Source: Brevibacillus laterosporus
GTDB lineage: Bacteria > Bacillota > Bacilli > Brevibacillales > Brevibacillaceae
DNA length: 64,000 nt
Direction: 5' to 3'
Assembly: GCA_007833815.1 (NCBI GenBank)
Contig: CP033464.1
Coordinates: forward strand, 2,591,001-2,655,000
The stretch's first letter is position 1, and every line of letters starts with the position of its first letter. Below the pieces are notes generated by a model, which was not told the origin of the DNA, did not search any database, and was given only the letters and a program-made list of their open reading frames with translations. The translations under genes and the position numbers were made by a program. Of the stretch, positions 14,631-24,747 are shown in pieces.

Positions 14631-15776
14631 ATGGCCCCGAATACTGTATATATCCATATCCCCTTTTGTACAAATAAATGCTATTACTGTGATTTCAATT
14701 CTTTTGTAACCAATAATCCCCAGCTGGTTTGGGATTACTTAGAAGCTTTACGCCGGGAAATGACGCTTACTTTCCAGCAAAATCCCCCTGAGAAGATCAA
14801 AACGATTTTTGTTGGAGGAGGTACTCCAACATATTTAGATCAGGAGCAGATGGCGCTATTTTTGCAGATGGTTAATGAGCACCTTGCTCCCTATTTTAGC
14901 GATGACCTAGAGTGGACCATGGAAGCAAATCCTGGTACCACTGATCTTGAAAAATTAACGCTGATGAGATCATCTGGAGTAAATCGAATTAGTTTTGGTG
15001 TGCAATCTTTCCAAAGTGATTTGTTAAAACGTATTGGTCGGATTCATGATGTGGATGAGGTTTATCAAAGTGTGAATAACGCGGTTCAAGCCGGATTTGA
15101 CAATATCTCTATTGATTTAATGTTTGGTTTACCAGATCAGACGATGGAGATGTTTGCTCAAAGCTTGCAAAAAGCGATGGAGCTACCGATTACACATCTG
15201 TCCTCCTATGGTTTAAAAGTAGAGGAGAATACGCTTTTTCATACCTTGTATCAAAAAGATCAACTACCATTGCCTACAGAGGACACAGAGCTTGAGATGT
15301 ATCTTCTTTTAATAGAAACACTGGAGAAGCATGGGATGTCCATGTATGAGATTAGTAATTTTGCCAAACCAGGTAAACAAAGCCGACATAATAAAACCTA
15401 CTGGTTGAATCAAGATTATTATGGCATTGGAGCTGGAGCGCATGGATATATGAACGGTAGACGACATGTCAATGCAGGTCCACTTGCTGTCTACACACGC
15501 ATGGCGATGGAAGGTTCTCCGCGTGTAGAGGAGTTTGAGGTAACACAAAAAGAAGCGATGGAAGAACAGATGATTCTGGGGTTACGTTTGCGTGAAGGAG
15601 TAGACTTAGAGACTTTTGCGAATCGCTTTGGTCAAACTGTGCAAGATGAGTTCGGGGAGCCATTAGAACGGGAATTGCAAAAAGGTATGGTAGAGATCGT
15701 GGATCAGCATGTACGACTTACGTCAAAAGGACTACCGCTTGGCAATGAAGTATTTGCTGCTTTTTTGCGAGTGTAG
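14631..15776 (+). CDS. hemW: Heme chaperone HemW (radical SAM)
   Basis: A 381-residue radical-SAM protein of the HemN/HemW family. The 4Fe-4S cluster motif CxxxCxxC is Cys13-Cys17-Cys20 (FCTNKCYYCDF). The SAM-binding GGGTPTYL follows, then NRISFGVQSF and SRHNKTYW, the HemW/HemN-C signature. The short N terminus places it with HemW, which inserts heme into respiratory proteins, rather than with true coproporphyrinogen oxidase HemN. The start is ATG 14631 after AAGGAGGGG. In Bacillus hemW normally follows lepA and precedes hrcA; here the downstream neighbour is conserved, but the upstream side is the accessory region. Confidence 0.9.
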   Translation: MAPNTVYIHIPFCTNKCYYCDFNSFVTNNPQLVWDYLEALRREMTLTFQQNPPEKIKTIFVGGGTPTYLDQEQMALFLQMVNEHLAPYFSDDLEWTMEANPGTTDLEKLTLMRSSGVNRISFGVQSFQSDLLKRIGRIHDVDEVYQSVNNAVQAGFDNISIDLMFGLPDQTMEMFAQSLQKAMELPITHLSSYGLKVEENTLFHTLYQKDQLPLPTEDTELEMYLLLIETLEKHGMSMYEISNFAKPGKQSRHNKTYWLNQDYYGIGAGAHGYMNGRRHVNAGPLAVYTRMAMEGSPRVEEFEVTQKEAMEEQMILGLRLREGVDLETFANRFGQTVQDEFGEPLERELQKGMVEIVDQHVRLTSKGLPLGNEVFAAFLRV

Positions 15777-15840
15777 ATACAGCATGAGATGAAACTAGGT
15801 ACTAGAGAAATGGTATCGGAAAAAACAAGATTACAACAGG

Positions 15841-15884
15841 AAGCACTTTTTATGCGGAGAAAACCCGAAAAAAGTGCTTTTTCT
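15841..15884 (+). terminator. Terminator after hemW
   Basis: AAGCACTTTTT (15841-15851) pairs with AAAAAGTGCTT (15869-15879), followed by TTTTCTCT. Confidence 0.7.
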
Positions 15885-15918
15885 CTCCTAGTTTTTTGCT
15901 TTTTTCACAGGAGAGAAG

Positions 15919-15947
15919 TTGACAAATGTTCTATCACTTGATAAGTT
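15919..15947 (+). promoter_or_regulatory. Sigma-A promoter of the hrcA operon
   Basis: TTGACA (15919-15924), 17-nt spacer, TAAGTT (15942-15947). It is immediately followed by CIRCE. Confidence 0.65.
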
Positions 15948-15958
15948 ATTAGTATCCT

Positions 15959-15985
15959 TTAGCACTCGCTTGATCTGAGTGCTAA
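15959..15985. promoter_or_regulatory. CIRCE operator (HrcA binding site)
   Basis: TTAGCACTC-N9-GAGTGCTAA is an exact match to the CIRCE consensus. It lies just downstream of the promoter and 63 bp before hrcA, so HrcA should repress its own operon under normal conditions. Confidence 0.95.
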
Positions 15986-16048
15986 CAAAACCAAACCAGA
16001 AGTTTCCAAGCGAATGAGTCAACACTACTAGAAGGAGGGCGTTTAGCT

Positions 16049-17104
16049 ATGTTATCGGAGCGACAAAAGCTGATCTTGCAAGCGATTATTGAAAATTATA
16101 TTCATTCGGCAGAACCTGTTGGCTCCAGAACCATTTCCAAACGACCGGAAGTTACCTTCAGTTCGGCTACAATTCGTAACGAAATGTCTGATTTGGAGGA
16201 GTTGGGTTATCTGGAACAGCCGCATACTTCTGCGGGACGTGTTCCTTCCACAAAAGGCTACCGCTTTTACGTGGATCACATGGTGGAACCCAATTTGCTG
16301 AATAATGTAGACGCGAGCATTTGGAAGCAAATGTTTGCCGATCGGATTTTGCATTTTGAAAATGCCGTGGAACAGACAGCTTCGGTTCTTTCCCAATTGA
16401 CGAATTACACGGCAGTGGTACTTGGACCAGAAATCTTTGAACATCGCTTGAAACATCTGCAAATTATTCCATTGAGTGACACACAAGCTGTGGCGATTAT
16501 TGTGACTCAAACAGGGCGTGTTGAAAATAAGCGTATTGATTTGCCAGCGGGTTTATCACCGAGCGATATGGAGAAATTGGTCAATGTTTTAAACACAAAA
16601 CTGCAAGATACACCACTATGGCAACTGCGCCAACGCTTGTATCAGGAAGTATCCGATGAATTGAAACGCCATGTTGATCATTATGAAGAGATGTTGAAAA
16701 TGATTAGTACTGCTATTGAGGGTGATTCATCTGAGCGCTTACTGTTACGGGGAACTACTAAGTTCATGGAGCAGCCCGAGTTTCAGGATGTGGAAAAAGT
16801 CAAAGAGATTTTGGAGTTATTTGAACGCAGTGATCAAATGACGCATCTGTTTGAAACCAATGATAAGGGATTACAGATACGCATCGGCCACGAAAACCAT
16901 CTCGACGCTATGAAGAATTGTAGCATTGTAACCACCAGTTATTCCTTTAAAGGTAAACCCGTAGGTACAATTGGTATACTCGGACCTACGCGCATGGAGT
17001 ATGGCAAAGTGATTGCTGTCCTGGATTTCATTGCTTTGGGATTGTCACAGATGTTAAATGCACAGATAGAAGGACGATCTACAGAAGGGCAAGAGGATTC
17101 ATGA
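16049..17104 (+). CDS. hrcA: Heat-inducible transcription repressor HrcA
   Basis: A 351-residue protein starting MLSERQKLILQAIIENYIHS. The N-terminal winged helix includes PVGSRTISKR and the strongly conserved SSATIRNEMSDLEELGYLEQ, followed by PHTSAGRVPSTKGYRFYVD. The C-terminal GAF-like domain ends VLDFIALGLSQML. HrcA dimers bind CIRCE, and GroE modulates their activity. The CIRCE element directly upstream shows autoregulation. AGAAGGAGG precedes ATG 16049. It is first in the operon hrcA-grpE-dnaK. Confidence 0.97.
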   Translation: MLSERQKLILQAIIENYIHSAEPVGSRTISKRPEVTFSSATIRNEMSDLEELGYLEQPHTSAGRVPSTKGYRFYVDHMVEPNLLNNVDASIWKQMFADRILHFENAVEQTASVLSQLTNYTAVVLGPEIFEHRLKHLQIIPLSDTQAVAIIVTQTGRVENKRIDLPAGLSPSDMEKLVNVLNTKLQDTPLWQLRQRLYQEVSDELKRHVDHYEEMLKMISTAIEGDSSERLLLRGTTKFMEQPEFQDVEKVKEILELFERSDQMTHLFETNDKGLQIRIGHENHLDAMKNCSIVTTSYSFKGKPVGTIGILGPTRMEYGKVIAVLDFIALGLSQMLNAQIEGRSTEGQEDS

Positions 17105-17173
17105 CGAACACGGGCGGGCGGGTTACAATTGCTCGCTTACATAGATTATTAGTCACAGTAGGAGGTAGTCAGA

Positions 17174-17749
17174 TTGAGCGAAGAGAAAGCAAAGGTTGAA
17201 CTAGAGCAAGAAGACATGGTTCAAGACCACGTAGAGCAAAATGAACCGGTTGAACAAACCGAATCAGAGGCAACAGAAACAGGGGAAACGATTGACCTAG
17301 CTATGGAAGTGGAGCGCCTACAAGCTCAATTGCAAGAGCAAGAAAACCGCTTGCTACGCAACCTAGCAGATATGGACAATATGCGTCGTCGCTCACGTAA
17401 AGAGCAAGAGGATTTGCAAAAATACGCCTCTCAAAAGGTAGTAGAATCCTTGTTGCCAGCGCTTGATAACTTTGAACGCGCTCTTGCTGTTGATCCTAGC
17501 ACCGCTACGGCTGAAAGCATTTTGCAAGGAGTACAAATGGTATACCGTCAAGTGGTGCAAGTATTTGAGCAAGAAGGCCTACAAGCGGTTGAATCAGTAG
17601 GAAAAGCGTTTGACCCACATGTGCATCAAGCTGTGATGCAAGTGGAAGATTCTAACTACGAAGCAAATACTGTTGTAGAAGAATTACAAAAAGGTTATCA
17701 ATTTAAGGACCGTGTCATTCGTCCTGCTATGGTTAAAGTAAACTCGTAA
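17174..17749 (+). CDS. grpE: Nucleotide exchange factor GrpE
   Basis: A 191-residue protein from TTG 17174 with AGGAGG upstream. It has an acidic disordered N terminus, a long coiled coil ([40 protein letters not shown]) and a C-terminal beta domain ending [16 protein letters not shown], which is diagnostic for GrpE. It releases ADP from DnaK. Its position between hrcA and dnaK is the standard order. Confidence 0.97.
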   Translation: MSEEKAKVELEQEDMVQDHVEQNEPVEQTESEATETGETIDLAMEVERLQAQLQEQENRLLRNLADMDNMRRRSRKEQEDLQKYASQKVVESLLPALDNFERALAVDPSTATAESILQGVQMVYRQVVQVFEQEGLQAVESVGKAFDPHVHQAVMQVEDSNYEANTVVEELQKGYQFKDRVIRPAMVKVNS

Positions 17750-17815
17750 GTAAAAGAGCTTTTTTCAGCAAGTAAATCATCCATATTTTGTAGATAATTG
17801 AGGAGGAAAAGATTT

Positions 17816-19657
17816 ATGAGTCGTGTAATTGGTATTGACCTTGGTACAACTAACTCTTGTGTAGCAGTTATGGAAGGTAGCGAGCCTATCGTTATTGCCA
17901 ACGCCGAAGGAAACCGTACAACTCCTTCTGTAGTAGCTTTTAAAAACGGAGAGCGCATTGTTGGGGAGACAGCAAAACGCCAAGCGATTACAAACGCTGA
18001 TAATACGGTTAGTTCCGTCAAACGTTGGATGGGTACAAATCATAAAGAAACATTGGAAGGCAAAGATTATACACCGCAAGAGGTTTCTGCAATGATCTTG
18101 CAAAAGCTAAAAGCTGATGCAGAAGCATACCTAGGACAACCGGTAACTCAAGCGGTTATCACAGTCCCTGCTTATTTCAATGATAGCCAACGCCAAGCTA
18201 CTAAAGATGCTGGACGTATTGCTGGCTTGGAAGTTTTGCGTATCGTCAATGAGCCTACAGCGGCAGCACTTGCTTATGGTTTAGAGAAAAACGATGACCA
18301 AACGATCCTTGTTTATGACTTGGGCGGTGGTACATTCGACGTATCTATCCTTGAATTATCTGAAGGATTCTTTGAAGTAAAAGCAACTTCTGGAGATAAC
18401 AAACTAGGCGGAGACGATTTTGACCAAGTGGTTATGGACTATTTGGTGGCGGAATTTAAAAAAGAAAACGGCATTGACCTAGCTCAAGATCGTATGGCAA
18501 TGCAACGTTTGAAAGATGCAGCTGAAAAAGCGAAAAAAGATTTGTCCGGTGTAGTAACGACGACGATCTCTCTGCCATTTATCACAGCGGATGCATCTGG
18601 TCCGAAACATATGGAAATCAATTTGTCCCGTGCGAAATTTGAAGAGATTTCTGCTGGTTTGGTAGAGCGTACAATGGGTCCTACTCGTCAAGCTCTATCC
18701 GATGCTGGTCTTTCTCCAAATCAAATCGATCGCGTTCTTCTAGTTGGTGGTTCTACTCGTATCCCAGCGGTACAAGAAGCAATCAAGAAGTTTATTGGTC
18801 AAGATCCACATAAAGGTGTAAATCCAGACGAAGTAGTAGCTCTTGGTGCTGCAGTTCAAGCGGGTGTATTAACTGGTGATGTAAAAGACGTGGTACTACT
18901 TGACGTAACACCACTTTCTCTAGGTATTGAAACATTGGGTGGCGTGTTCACAAAATTGATCGACCGCAATACAACCATCCCAACAAGTAAATCTCAAGTG
19001 TTCTCTACAGCAGCGGACAACCAAACAGCGGTTGATATCCACGTGTTGCAAGGGGAGCGCCAAATGGCAACAGACAACAAAACCTTGGGTCGTTTCCAAT
19101 TGAACGATATCCCACCAGCTCCTCGTGGTGTTCCACAAGTAGAAGTTAGCTTTGATATTGATGCTAACGGTATCGTAAACGTACGAGCAAAAGACTTGGG
19201 AACAGGTAAAGAGCAAACGATCACGATCACTTCTAACTCTGGTCTTTCTGACGAAGAGATCGACCGCATGGTAAAAGAAGCGGAACTAAATTCTGAAGCA
19301 GATAAGAAGCGCAAAGAAGAAGTAGAAGTTCGCAACGAAGCAGATCAGTTAGTATTTACAACTGAGAAAACGTTGAAAGATTTAGAAGGAAAAGTAGAAC
19401 AAGCTGAGATCGACAAAGCAAACGAAGCGAAAGAAAAAACACAAAAAGCATTGGAAGGCGGCAACTTCGACGAGATTAAAGCGGCGAAAGAAGAGCTTTC
19501 TGAAATCGTTCAGCAATTATCTATCAAATTGTATGAGCAAGCAGCACAAGCACAACAAGCGGCTCAAAATGCTGACGGAGAAGGTGCGGCTCAAACAGGA
19601 AAAGATAATGTAGTAGATGCTGACTATGAAGTAGTTGACGAAGAGAAGAAACAATAA
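17816..19657 (+). CDS. dnaK: Chaperone DnaK (Hsp70)
   Basis: 613 residues from ATG 17816, where GAGGAGG sits at the right distance; an ATG 18 bp upstream has no such site. The ATPase domain has [10 protein letters not shown] near the N terminus, [23 protein letters not shown] and [14 protein letters not shown]. The substrate-binding domain begins near [13 protein letters not shown], and the protein ends in the Gln/Ala/Glu-rich tail [13 protein letters not shown] ([12 protein letters not shown] is typical). It refolds and holds client proteins with DnaJ and GrpE. A strong terminator follows, so dnaJ may partly rely on its own promoter. Confidence 0.98.
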   Translation: MSRVIGIDLGTTNSCVAVMEGSEPIVIANAEGNRTTPSVVAFKNGERIVGETAKRQAITNADNTVSSVKRWMGTNHKETLEGKDYTPQEVSAMILQKLKADAEAYLGQPVTQAVITVPAYFNDSQRQATKDAGRIAGLEVLRIVNEPTAAALAYGLEKNDDQTILVYDLGGGTFDVSILELSEGFFEVKATSGDNKLGGDDFDQVVMDYLVAEFKKENGIDLAQDRMAMQRLKDAAEKAKKDLSGVVTTTISLPFITADASGPKHMEINLSRAKFEEISAGLVERTMGPTRQALSDAGLSPNQIDRVLLVGGSTRIPAVQEAIKKFIGQDPHKGVNPDEVVALGAAVQAGVLTGDVKDVVLLDVTPLSLGIETLGGVFTKLIDRNTTIPTSKSQVFSTAADNQTAVDIHVLQGERQMATDNKTLGRFQLNDIPPAPRGVPQVEVSFDIDANGIVNVRAKDLGTGKEQTITITSNSGLSDEEIDRMVKEAELNSEADKKRKEEVEVRNEADQLVFTTEKTLKDLEGKVEQAEIDKANEAKEKTQKALEGGNFDEIKAAKEELSEIVQQLSIKLYEQAAQAQQAAQNADGEGAAQTGKDNVVDADYEVVDEEKKQ

Positions 19658-19679
19658 GAATAGATACAGGGATTTTAGA

Positions 19680-19717
19680 AGAGTCAAAGTCACACAATGT
19701 TGACTTTGACTCTTTTC
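19680..19717 (+). terminator. Terminator between dnaK and dnaJ
   Basis: AGAGTCAAAGTCA pairs perfectly with TGACTTTGACTCT across an 8-nt loop, followed by TTTCC. Partial read-through would link dnaJ to CIRCE control. Confidence 0.75.
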
Positions 19718-19806
19718 CTTTATGGAATGGGGATTCTATTGAAGCTTGCAAGTATACATGCTAAGATTATCTTTGATTGTCTTGGATACGGGAGTGATAG
19801 ACAGGT

Positions 19807-20928
19807 ATGAAAAGAGATTATTATGAGGTACTGGGTCTTGGAAAAGATGCCAGTGCAGATGACATAAAGAAGGCATACCGCAAGTTAGCGAGACAGTATC
19901 ATCCTGACGTTAATAAAGAAGCGGATGCTGAAACTAAATTTAAAGAAGTAAAAGATGCATATGATGTACTCTCAGATGACCAAAAACGTGGACAATATGA
20001 CCGTTTTGGACATCAAGATCCGAACCAAGGCTTTGGTGGTGGCTTTGATGGTTCTGGAATGGGCGGTTTTGGTGATATTTTTGATATGTTCTTTGGTGGC
20101 GGTGGACGCCGTGCTAATCCGAATGCGCCACGCCGTGGTGCTGATTTGGAGTATGCAATCAATATTGACTTCTTGGATGCTGTGTTTGGCAAAGATAGGG
20201 ATATCGAGATTCAACGTGAAGTGGAATGCGATACGTGTAACGGTAGTGGCGCTAAGCCTGGTACGAAGGTAGAAACTTGCTCTAGATGTAATGGATCTGG
20301 ACAGGAAGAAGTACAGGCAAATACGCCATTTGGCCGCGTTGTTAATCGTCGGGTTTGTTCTGTTTGTAGCGGTAAAGGAAAACAGATCAAGGAAAAATGT
20401 ACGACTTGCAGAGGCATTGGCCGCAACAAGGTCAAGCGCACAATTCACATTACCATCCCTGCTGGCGTAGATGATGGTCAGCAAATGCGTATCACTGGCG
20501 AAGGCGAAGCTGGTGTGAATGGTGGTCCAGCGGGTGACGTTTATGTTATGTTCCGCGTGCGTAAACACGATTTCTTTGAACGCGATGGAAATGACATTTA
20601 TTGTGAGATGCCAATCAATTTTGCTCAGGCAGCTTTGGGTGATGAAATTGAAGTGCCTACGGTGGATGGCCGAGTGAAGCTGAAAATCCCAGCCGGAACG
20701 CAAACTAACACATTCTTCCGTTTGCGCGGTAAAGGTGTGCCACACTTGCGTGGGAATGCCCGAGGCGATCAGCACGTGAAGATTAAAGTAGTAACACCTA
20801 CAAAACTAACAGATCGTCAAAAAGACTTGTTACGTGAATTAGGGGGATTAGAGGATGGTGCTCCCCTACATGAACAGCCGGAAGAGAATTTCTTTGATAA
20901 AATCAAGCGTAGATTACGCGGTGAATAA
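19807..20928 (+). CDS. dnaJ: Chaperone DnaJ (type I Hsp40)
   Basis: A 373-residue full-length type I DnaJ. The J domain has HPD at 32-34 ([10 protein letters not shown]). A Gly/Phe-rich linker follows ([20 protein letters not shown]). The zinc-binding domain has four CxxCxGxG-type repeats ([32 protein letters not shown]). The C-terminal substrate-binding beta domains contain [20 protein letters not shown]. It stimulates the DnaK ATPase. ATG 19807 is preceded by a weak ACAGGT site. Confidence 0.97.
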   Translation: MKRDYYEVLGLGKDASADDIKKAYRKLARQYHPDVNKEADAETKFKEVKDAYDVLSDDQKRGQYDRFGHQDPNQGFGGGFDGSGMGGFGDIFDMFFGGGGRRANPNAPRRGADLEYAINIDFLDAVFGKDRDIEIQREVECDTCNGSGAKPGTKVETCSRCNGSGQEEVQANTPFGRVVNRRVCSVCSGKGKQIKEKCTTCRGIGRNKVKRTIHITIPAGVDDGQQMRITGEGEAGVNGGPAGDVYVMFRVRKHDFFERDGNDIYCEMPINFAQAALGDEIEVPTVDGRVKLKIPAGTQTNTFFRLRGKGVPHLRGNARGDQHVKIKVVTPTKLTDRQKDLLRELGGLEDGAPLHEQPEENFFDKIKRRLRGE

Positions 20929-20963
20929 TATGTTGTGGAAAGCTAGATGGGGGATGGTAGAGC

Positions 20964-21902
20964 ATGAATTGGTCGGAAGTTAGTATTCACACCACGGCAG
21001 AGGCAGTTGAGGCGGTCTCTAGTATTTTGTATGAAGCGGGAGCAGGTGGCGTTGTCATTGAAGATCCCGAAATTTTATCCCGTGAGTGGAGCACGCCCTT
21101 TGGTGAAATCTACCACCTCTCGCCAGATGACTTTCCTACTGATGGTGTCATTGTAAAAGCTTATTTCCCTGTGAACAGCTACTTGGGTGAAACGGTAGAA
21201 GAGATTAAAACGCAAGTAAACGAGCTTTTGACCTTCGGATTGGATGTCGGTAAAGGTACCGTCACCATGACTGAGGTTCATGAAGATGATTGGGCAACTG
21301 CATGGAAAAAATATTATAAACCAGTTGCAATTTCAGATCATATTACGATCACCCCGATCTGGGAGAACTATCAACCGAAGCGAGAAGGGGAGCTCATTAT
21401 CGAAATGGACCCTGGTATGGCATTTGGTACAGGTACGCATCCTACGACCGTACTGTGTATTCGTGCGATTGAGCGTTACCTTAAAGAAGGGGACCGTGTC
21501 TATGACGTGGGAACCGGAACAGGTATTTTAAGTATTGCTGCCGCTAAACTAGGTGCAGCTTCCTTGACTGCCATGGACTTAGATGAGATTGCAGTTCGTT
21601 CTGCTCAAGAGAACTGTAGCATCAATAAGGTGGATGATAAGGTCTTGGTGAGACAGAACAATCTGCTCGATGGTATCACTGAAAAAGTGGAAGTAGTAGT
21701 TGCCAATATCTTAGCAGAAGTGATTATTCGTTTCACTGATGATGTTCATCGTGTATTATTACCAGATGGTACATTTATTGCTTCTGGTATTATTGGGGCG
21801 CGTGAAGACGATGTAAAACAGGCGTTAGCTGCCTCGAATTTGGAAGTTATAGAAACAGTTTACATGGAAGACTGGGTAGCAATTGTCGCGAAAAAACGTT
21901 AG
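20964..21902 (+). CDS. prmA: Ribosomal protein L11 methyltransferase PrmA
   Basis: 312 residues, with the PrmA N-terminal domain (EAGAGGVVIEDPE, HEDDWATAWKKYYKPV) and a class I SAM domain: DPGMAFGTGTHPTT, VYDVGTGTGILSIAAAKLGA, and VVANILAEVIIRF (the NxLA motif). It trimethylates ribosomal protein L11. It is the yqeT position of Bacillus, directly after dnaJ and 21 bp before rsmE. Start ATG 20964 after GGGGGATGG. Confidence 0.95.
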   Translation: MNWSEVSIHTTAEAVEAVSSILYEAGAGGVVIEDPEILSREWSTPFGEIYHLSPDDFPTDGVIVKAYFPVNSYLGETVEEIKTQVNELLTFGLDVGKGTVTMTEVHEDDWATAWKKYYKPVAISDHITITPIWENYQPKREGELIIEMDPGMAFGTGTHPTTVLCIRAIERYLKEGDRVYDVGTGTGILSIAAAKLGAASLTAMDLDEIAVRSAQENCSINKVDDKVLVRQNNLLDGITEKVEVVVANILAEVIIRFTDDVHRVLLPDGTFIASGIIGAREDDVKQALAASNLEVIETVYMEDWVAIVAKKR

Positions 21903-21923
21903 AATAATGGGGTTAATAATCAG

Positions 21924-22655
21924 ATGCAACGTTATTTTATAGATAGCCAACAATTTTTTGACAATCATGTGGTTATTACCGGGGATGATGTTCACCACAT
22001 TGTGAAGGTGATGCGTACAGAGATTGGCGATCATATTTTGGTTAGCGATGGGAGAGGACGGGTGGTTAAAGCCCGTCTTTCTGCCTTGGATTCCAAAGAA
22101 GTGTACGCCGATATCGTGGAGACAATCACTAAACAAACGGAGTTACCTGTATCGGTAACGATTGGACAGGGTTTGCCAAAAGGCGACAAGGTAGAGTGGA
22201 TTTTGCAAAAAGGAACGGAGCTTGGAGCTACTTCCTTTGTACCGTTTCAATCAGAGCGTACCATCGTCAAGCTGGATGCTAAGAAAGAAGCTAAAAAGCT
22301 AGAGCGTTGGTCCAAAATTGTAAAAGAAGCGGCCGAGCAATCACATCGGGCCTATTTACCTGAGGTGCTACCCCCGCTTTCCTTTAAGCAGGTGGTTGAA
22401 CATGCCAAAGACTATACGACTGCTGTCATTGCTTACGAAAAAGAAGATACCAAAAGATTAGGCGAGGTGCTGTCAAACTTGTCTGTTGGCGACTCGCTTT
22501 TCGTCATGATTGGACCAGAAGGTGGATTTTCTGAAAGTGAAATTCGCTATGCAGAAGAGAACGGTATCCATTCCGTTTCGCTTGGTCCACGTATTTTACG
22601 CACGGAAACAGCCAGCCAGTATTTGCTAGCTGCCGTTTCCTATCAGTTTGAATAA
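21924..22655 (+). CDS. rsmE: 16S rRNA (uracil1498-N3)-methyltransferase RsmE
   Basis: A 243-residue SPOUT-class enzyme (yqeU). The N-terminal PUA-like domain includes DDVHHIVKVMRTEIGDHILV and DGRG. The knotted domain has GLPKGDKVEWILQKGTELGA, SFVPFQSERT, VKEAAEQSHRAYLPEV, and FVMIGPEGGFSESEIRYAEE, LGPRILRTETASQYLLAAV. It methylates U1498 of 16S rRNA. It overlaps none of its neighbours; mtaB follows after 31 bp. Confidence 0.95.
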   Translation: MQRYFIDSQQFFDNHVVITGDDVHHIVKVMRTEIGDHILVSDGRGRVVKARLSALDSKEVYADIVETITKQTELPVSVTIGQGLPKGDKVEWILQKGTELGATSFVPFQSERTIVKLDAKKEAKKLERWSKIVKEAAEQSHRAYLPEVLPPLSFKQVVEHAKDYTTAVIAYEKEDTKRLGEVLSNLSVGDSLFVMIGPEGGFSESEIRYAEENGIHSVSLGPRILRTETASQYLLAAVSYQFE

Positions 22656-22686
22656 GTCATACGTAACAGTTGAAAGGAGGAGAGCA

Positions 22687-24048
22687 ATGAATAAGGTTGC
22701 TTTCCATACATTGGGCTGCAAAGTAAATAGTTATGAAACAGAAGCGATTTGGAACCTGTTCAAGCAGAATGGCTATGAACGGGTAGACTTTGAGCATGAT
22801 GTAGCTGATGTATACGTTATTAATACCTGCACGGTTACCAATACTGGTGACAAGAAAAGTCGTCAGGTTATTCGTCGCGCTATCCGTCGTAACCCCGAGG
22901 CGATCGTTGCTGTTACGGGTTGCTATGCGCAGACCTCACCAAAAGAGATTGCCGAAATTCCAGGTGTAGACATTGTGGTAGGTACGCAAGGACGCGATCG
23001 TTTATTGGAGTATGTGGCACAGATCCGTGGAGAACGCACACCGATCAACGCTGTAGGTAATATCATGAAAACACGCGAATTTGAAGAATTGGATGTACCT
23101 AATTTTACAGATCGTACTCGTGCTTCTCTTAAAATTCAAGAAGGCTGTAACAACTTCTGTACCTTCTGTATTATCCCGTGGGCGCGTGGCTTAATGCGTT
23201 CCCGCAAACCTGAGAGTGTGATAGAACAAGCCGAAAAACTAGTAGCAGAAGGATATCTAGAGATCGTTCTGACTGGCATTCACACAGGTGGATATGGTGA
23301 GGATCTAGAGGATTACAATCTAGCTAAATTGCTAGTTGAACTGGAACAAGTAGAAGGGCTACAACGCATTCGTATCAGCTCTATTGAAGCAAGCCAAATT
23401 ACTGATGAAGTCGTTGCAGTAATTGATCGTTCCGAGAAGATTTGTCGTCATCTGCATGTACCTCTACAAGCTGGCGATGATGATGTGTTAAAACGCATGC
23501 GCCGTAAATATACGACCGCAGAGTTTATGGATCGTATCCGTAAAGTGCGTAAAGCATTACCTGGGGTTGCCATCACGACAGACGTTATTGTTGGATTCCC
23601 GGGTGAGACTGAGGAACAGTTCGTAACTGGCTACAACTTTATTAAAGAATTAGGCTTTGCTGAGTTGCACGTCTTCCCGTATTCTATGCGCACAGGTACG
23701 CCTGCTGCACGCATGGAAGATCAAGTGGATGAAGAAGTGAAGAAGTATCGAGTAGCAAAACTTATTGAATTAAATCAACAGTTATCTGTGAAATATGCGC
23801 AACCATTTATCGGTGATGTATTGGAAATTATTCCAGAGCGTCCTTATAAAGAAGACCCAACTAGCGGTAAGCTAATGGGCTACTCCGATAACTATCTGAA
23901 CGTAGTATTTGAAGGTACAGAGGACATGATCGGAAAAATTTGCAAAGTGTGTTTGGATGAAGTCGATGCAGAATATTGCACAGGTACGTTCGTACGTGTT
24001 CTAGAAGCCTTGCCTACTGGAATGGAAAGCAAAGGAAAAGCTGTATGA
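22687..24048 (+). CDS. mtaB: tRNA t6A37 methylthiotransferase MtaB
   Basis: 453 residues from ATG 22687 (GAAAGGAGGAGAGC upstream; an earlier in-frame ATG lies inside the rsmE end). N-terminal UPF0004 domain: HTLGCKVNSYETEAI, VINTCTVTNTGDKKSRQ, VTGCYAQ. Radical SAM cluster CNNFCTFC in LKIQEGCNNFCTFCIIPWAR, then LTGIHTGGYG, and a C-terminal TRAM domain. It converts t6A to ms2t6A in tRNA (yqeV). The last base pairs overlap the Nudix gene (ATGA). Confidence 0.95.
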   Translation: MNKVAFHTLGCKVNSYETEAIWNLFKQNGYERVDFEHDVADVYVINTCTVTNTGDKKSRQVIRRAIRRNPEAIVAVTGCYAQTSPKEIAEIPGVDIVVGTQGRDRLLEYVAQIRGERTPINAVGNIMKTREFEELDVPNFTDRTRASLKIQEGCNNFCTFCIIPWARGLMRSRKPESVIEQAEKLVAEGYLEIVLTGIHTGGYGEDLEDYNLAKLLVELEQVEGLQRIRISSIEASQITDEVVAVIDRSEKICRHLHVPLQAGDDDVLKRMRRKYTTAEFMDRIRKVRKALPGVAITTDVIVGFPGETEEQFVTGYNFIKELGFAELHVFPYSMRTGTPAARMEDQVDEEVKKYRVAKLIELNQQLSVKYAQPFIGDVLEIIPERPYKEDPTSGKLMGYSDNYLNVVFEGTEDMIGKICKVCLDEVDAEYCTGTFVRVLEALPTGMESKGKAV

Positions 24049-24476
24049 AAGAAATCTCTGCAGGCGGTGTCGTCTACCGCGAACGAGACGGGGAACTTAC
24101 CCTATTGATGATTAAGGATCGTTTTGGCAAAGTAACGGTAGCAAAAGGCAAGCAAGAGCCAAGAGAGACTCTGATGCAGACTGCCATTCGTGAAATTGAA
24201 GAGGAGACGGGGATAAAAGGGGAACTAGGTCCATTATTGGAGATTGTTCACTATACCTACGAGCATCCTATTCAACAGATTTTGGTGGAGAAAGAAGTTC
24301 ACTATTATCTAGTCAAAGCGTTGACGGATCAAGTGACAGTTCAAGTAGAAGAAATTGATGAGGTGCAATGGCTCAAACCAGAGGCAGCTTGGAAACTACA
24401 TGAGCAAGCAGGATATCACAACAACCGCAGTGTTTTACAAAAAGCATTGAAAACCTTGGGTATCCAGATCATATAG
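24045..24476 (+). CDS. Nudix hydrolase
   Basis: 143 residues from ATG 24045, translationally coupled to mtaB by ATGA. The Nudix box is complete: GKQEPRE followed by REIEEETGI (pattern G-x5-E-x7-REUxEExGU). It starts MKEISAGGVVYRERDGELTL, like MutT-type bis-tetraphosphatases and house-cleaning pyrophosphatases. The substrate cannot be assigned. A terminator follows. Confidence 0.88.
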   Translation: MKEISAGGVVYRERDGELTLLMIKDRFGKVTVAKGKQEPRETLMQTAIREIEEETGIKGELGPLLEIVHYTYEHPIQQILVEKEVHYYLVKALTDQVTVQVEEIDEVQWLKPEAAWKLHEQAGYHNNRSVLQKALKTLGIQII

Positions 24477-24485
24477 AACAATGAG

Positions 24486-24514
24486 AGCTCGACCAGAGAT
24501 GGTTGGGCTTTTGT
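24486..24514 (+). terminator. Terminator after the Nudix gene
   Basis: AGCTCGACC pairs with GGTTGGGCT (two G-T pairs) over loop AGAGAT, followed by TTTGTTG. Confidence 0.65.
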
Positions 24515-24686
24515 TGTGCTGGTACCGTCAGGAGGCTAGGTATTCTAATCTTTTTTAGTAGGAGGCAGGAAGATATAGGGAGTTGTTTGCCTAGATTATG
24601 GGGGGGACAGTAAGAGAAAGAGGAACAGCAGAACCTAAGAAACCGCATACAAAATTGAACAATTAAGTAGAGTGTTAAAAAAGGGG

Positions 24687-24714
24687 TTGATCCTTAGCTC
24701 ATCAGCGTTATGAT
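24687..24714 (+). promoter_or_regulatory. Possible sigma-A promoter of lrgAB-like operon
   Basis: TTGATC, 16-nt spacer, TATGAT, about 33 bp before the lrgA-like start. The remaining sequence between 24515 and 24686 shows no gene. Confidence 0.4.
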
Positions 24715-24747
24715 AAAGAACGACAAATAGAAAAGGGAGTGGTAGGA

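Noticed and set aside
19972-20775. Long minus-strand frame across dnaJ
   Set aside because: It is an antisense shadow of dnaJ's repetitive codons; dnaJ itself is complete and conserved.
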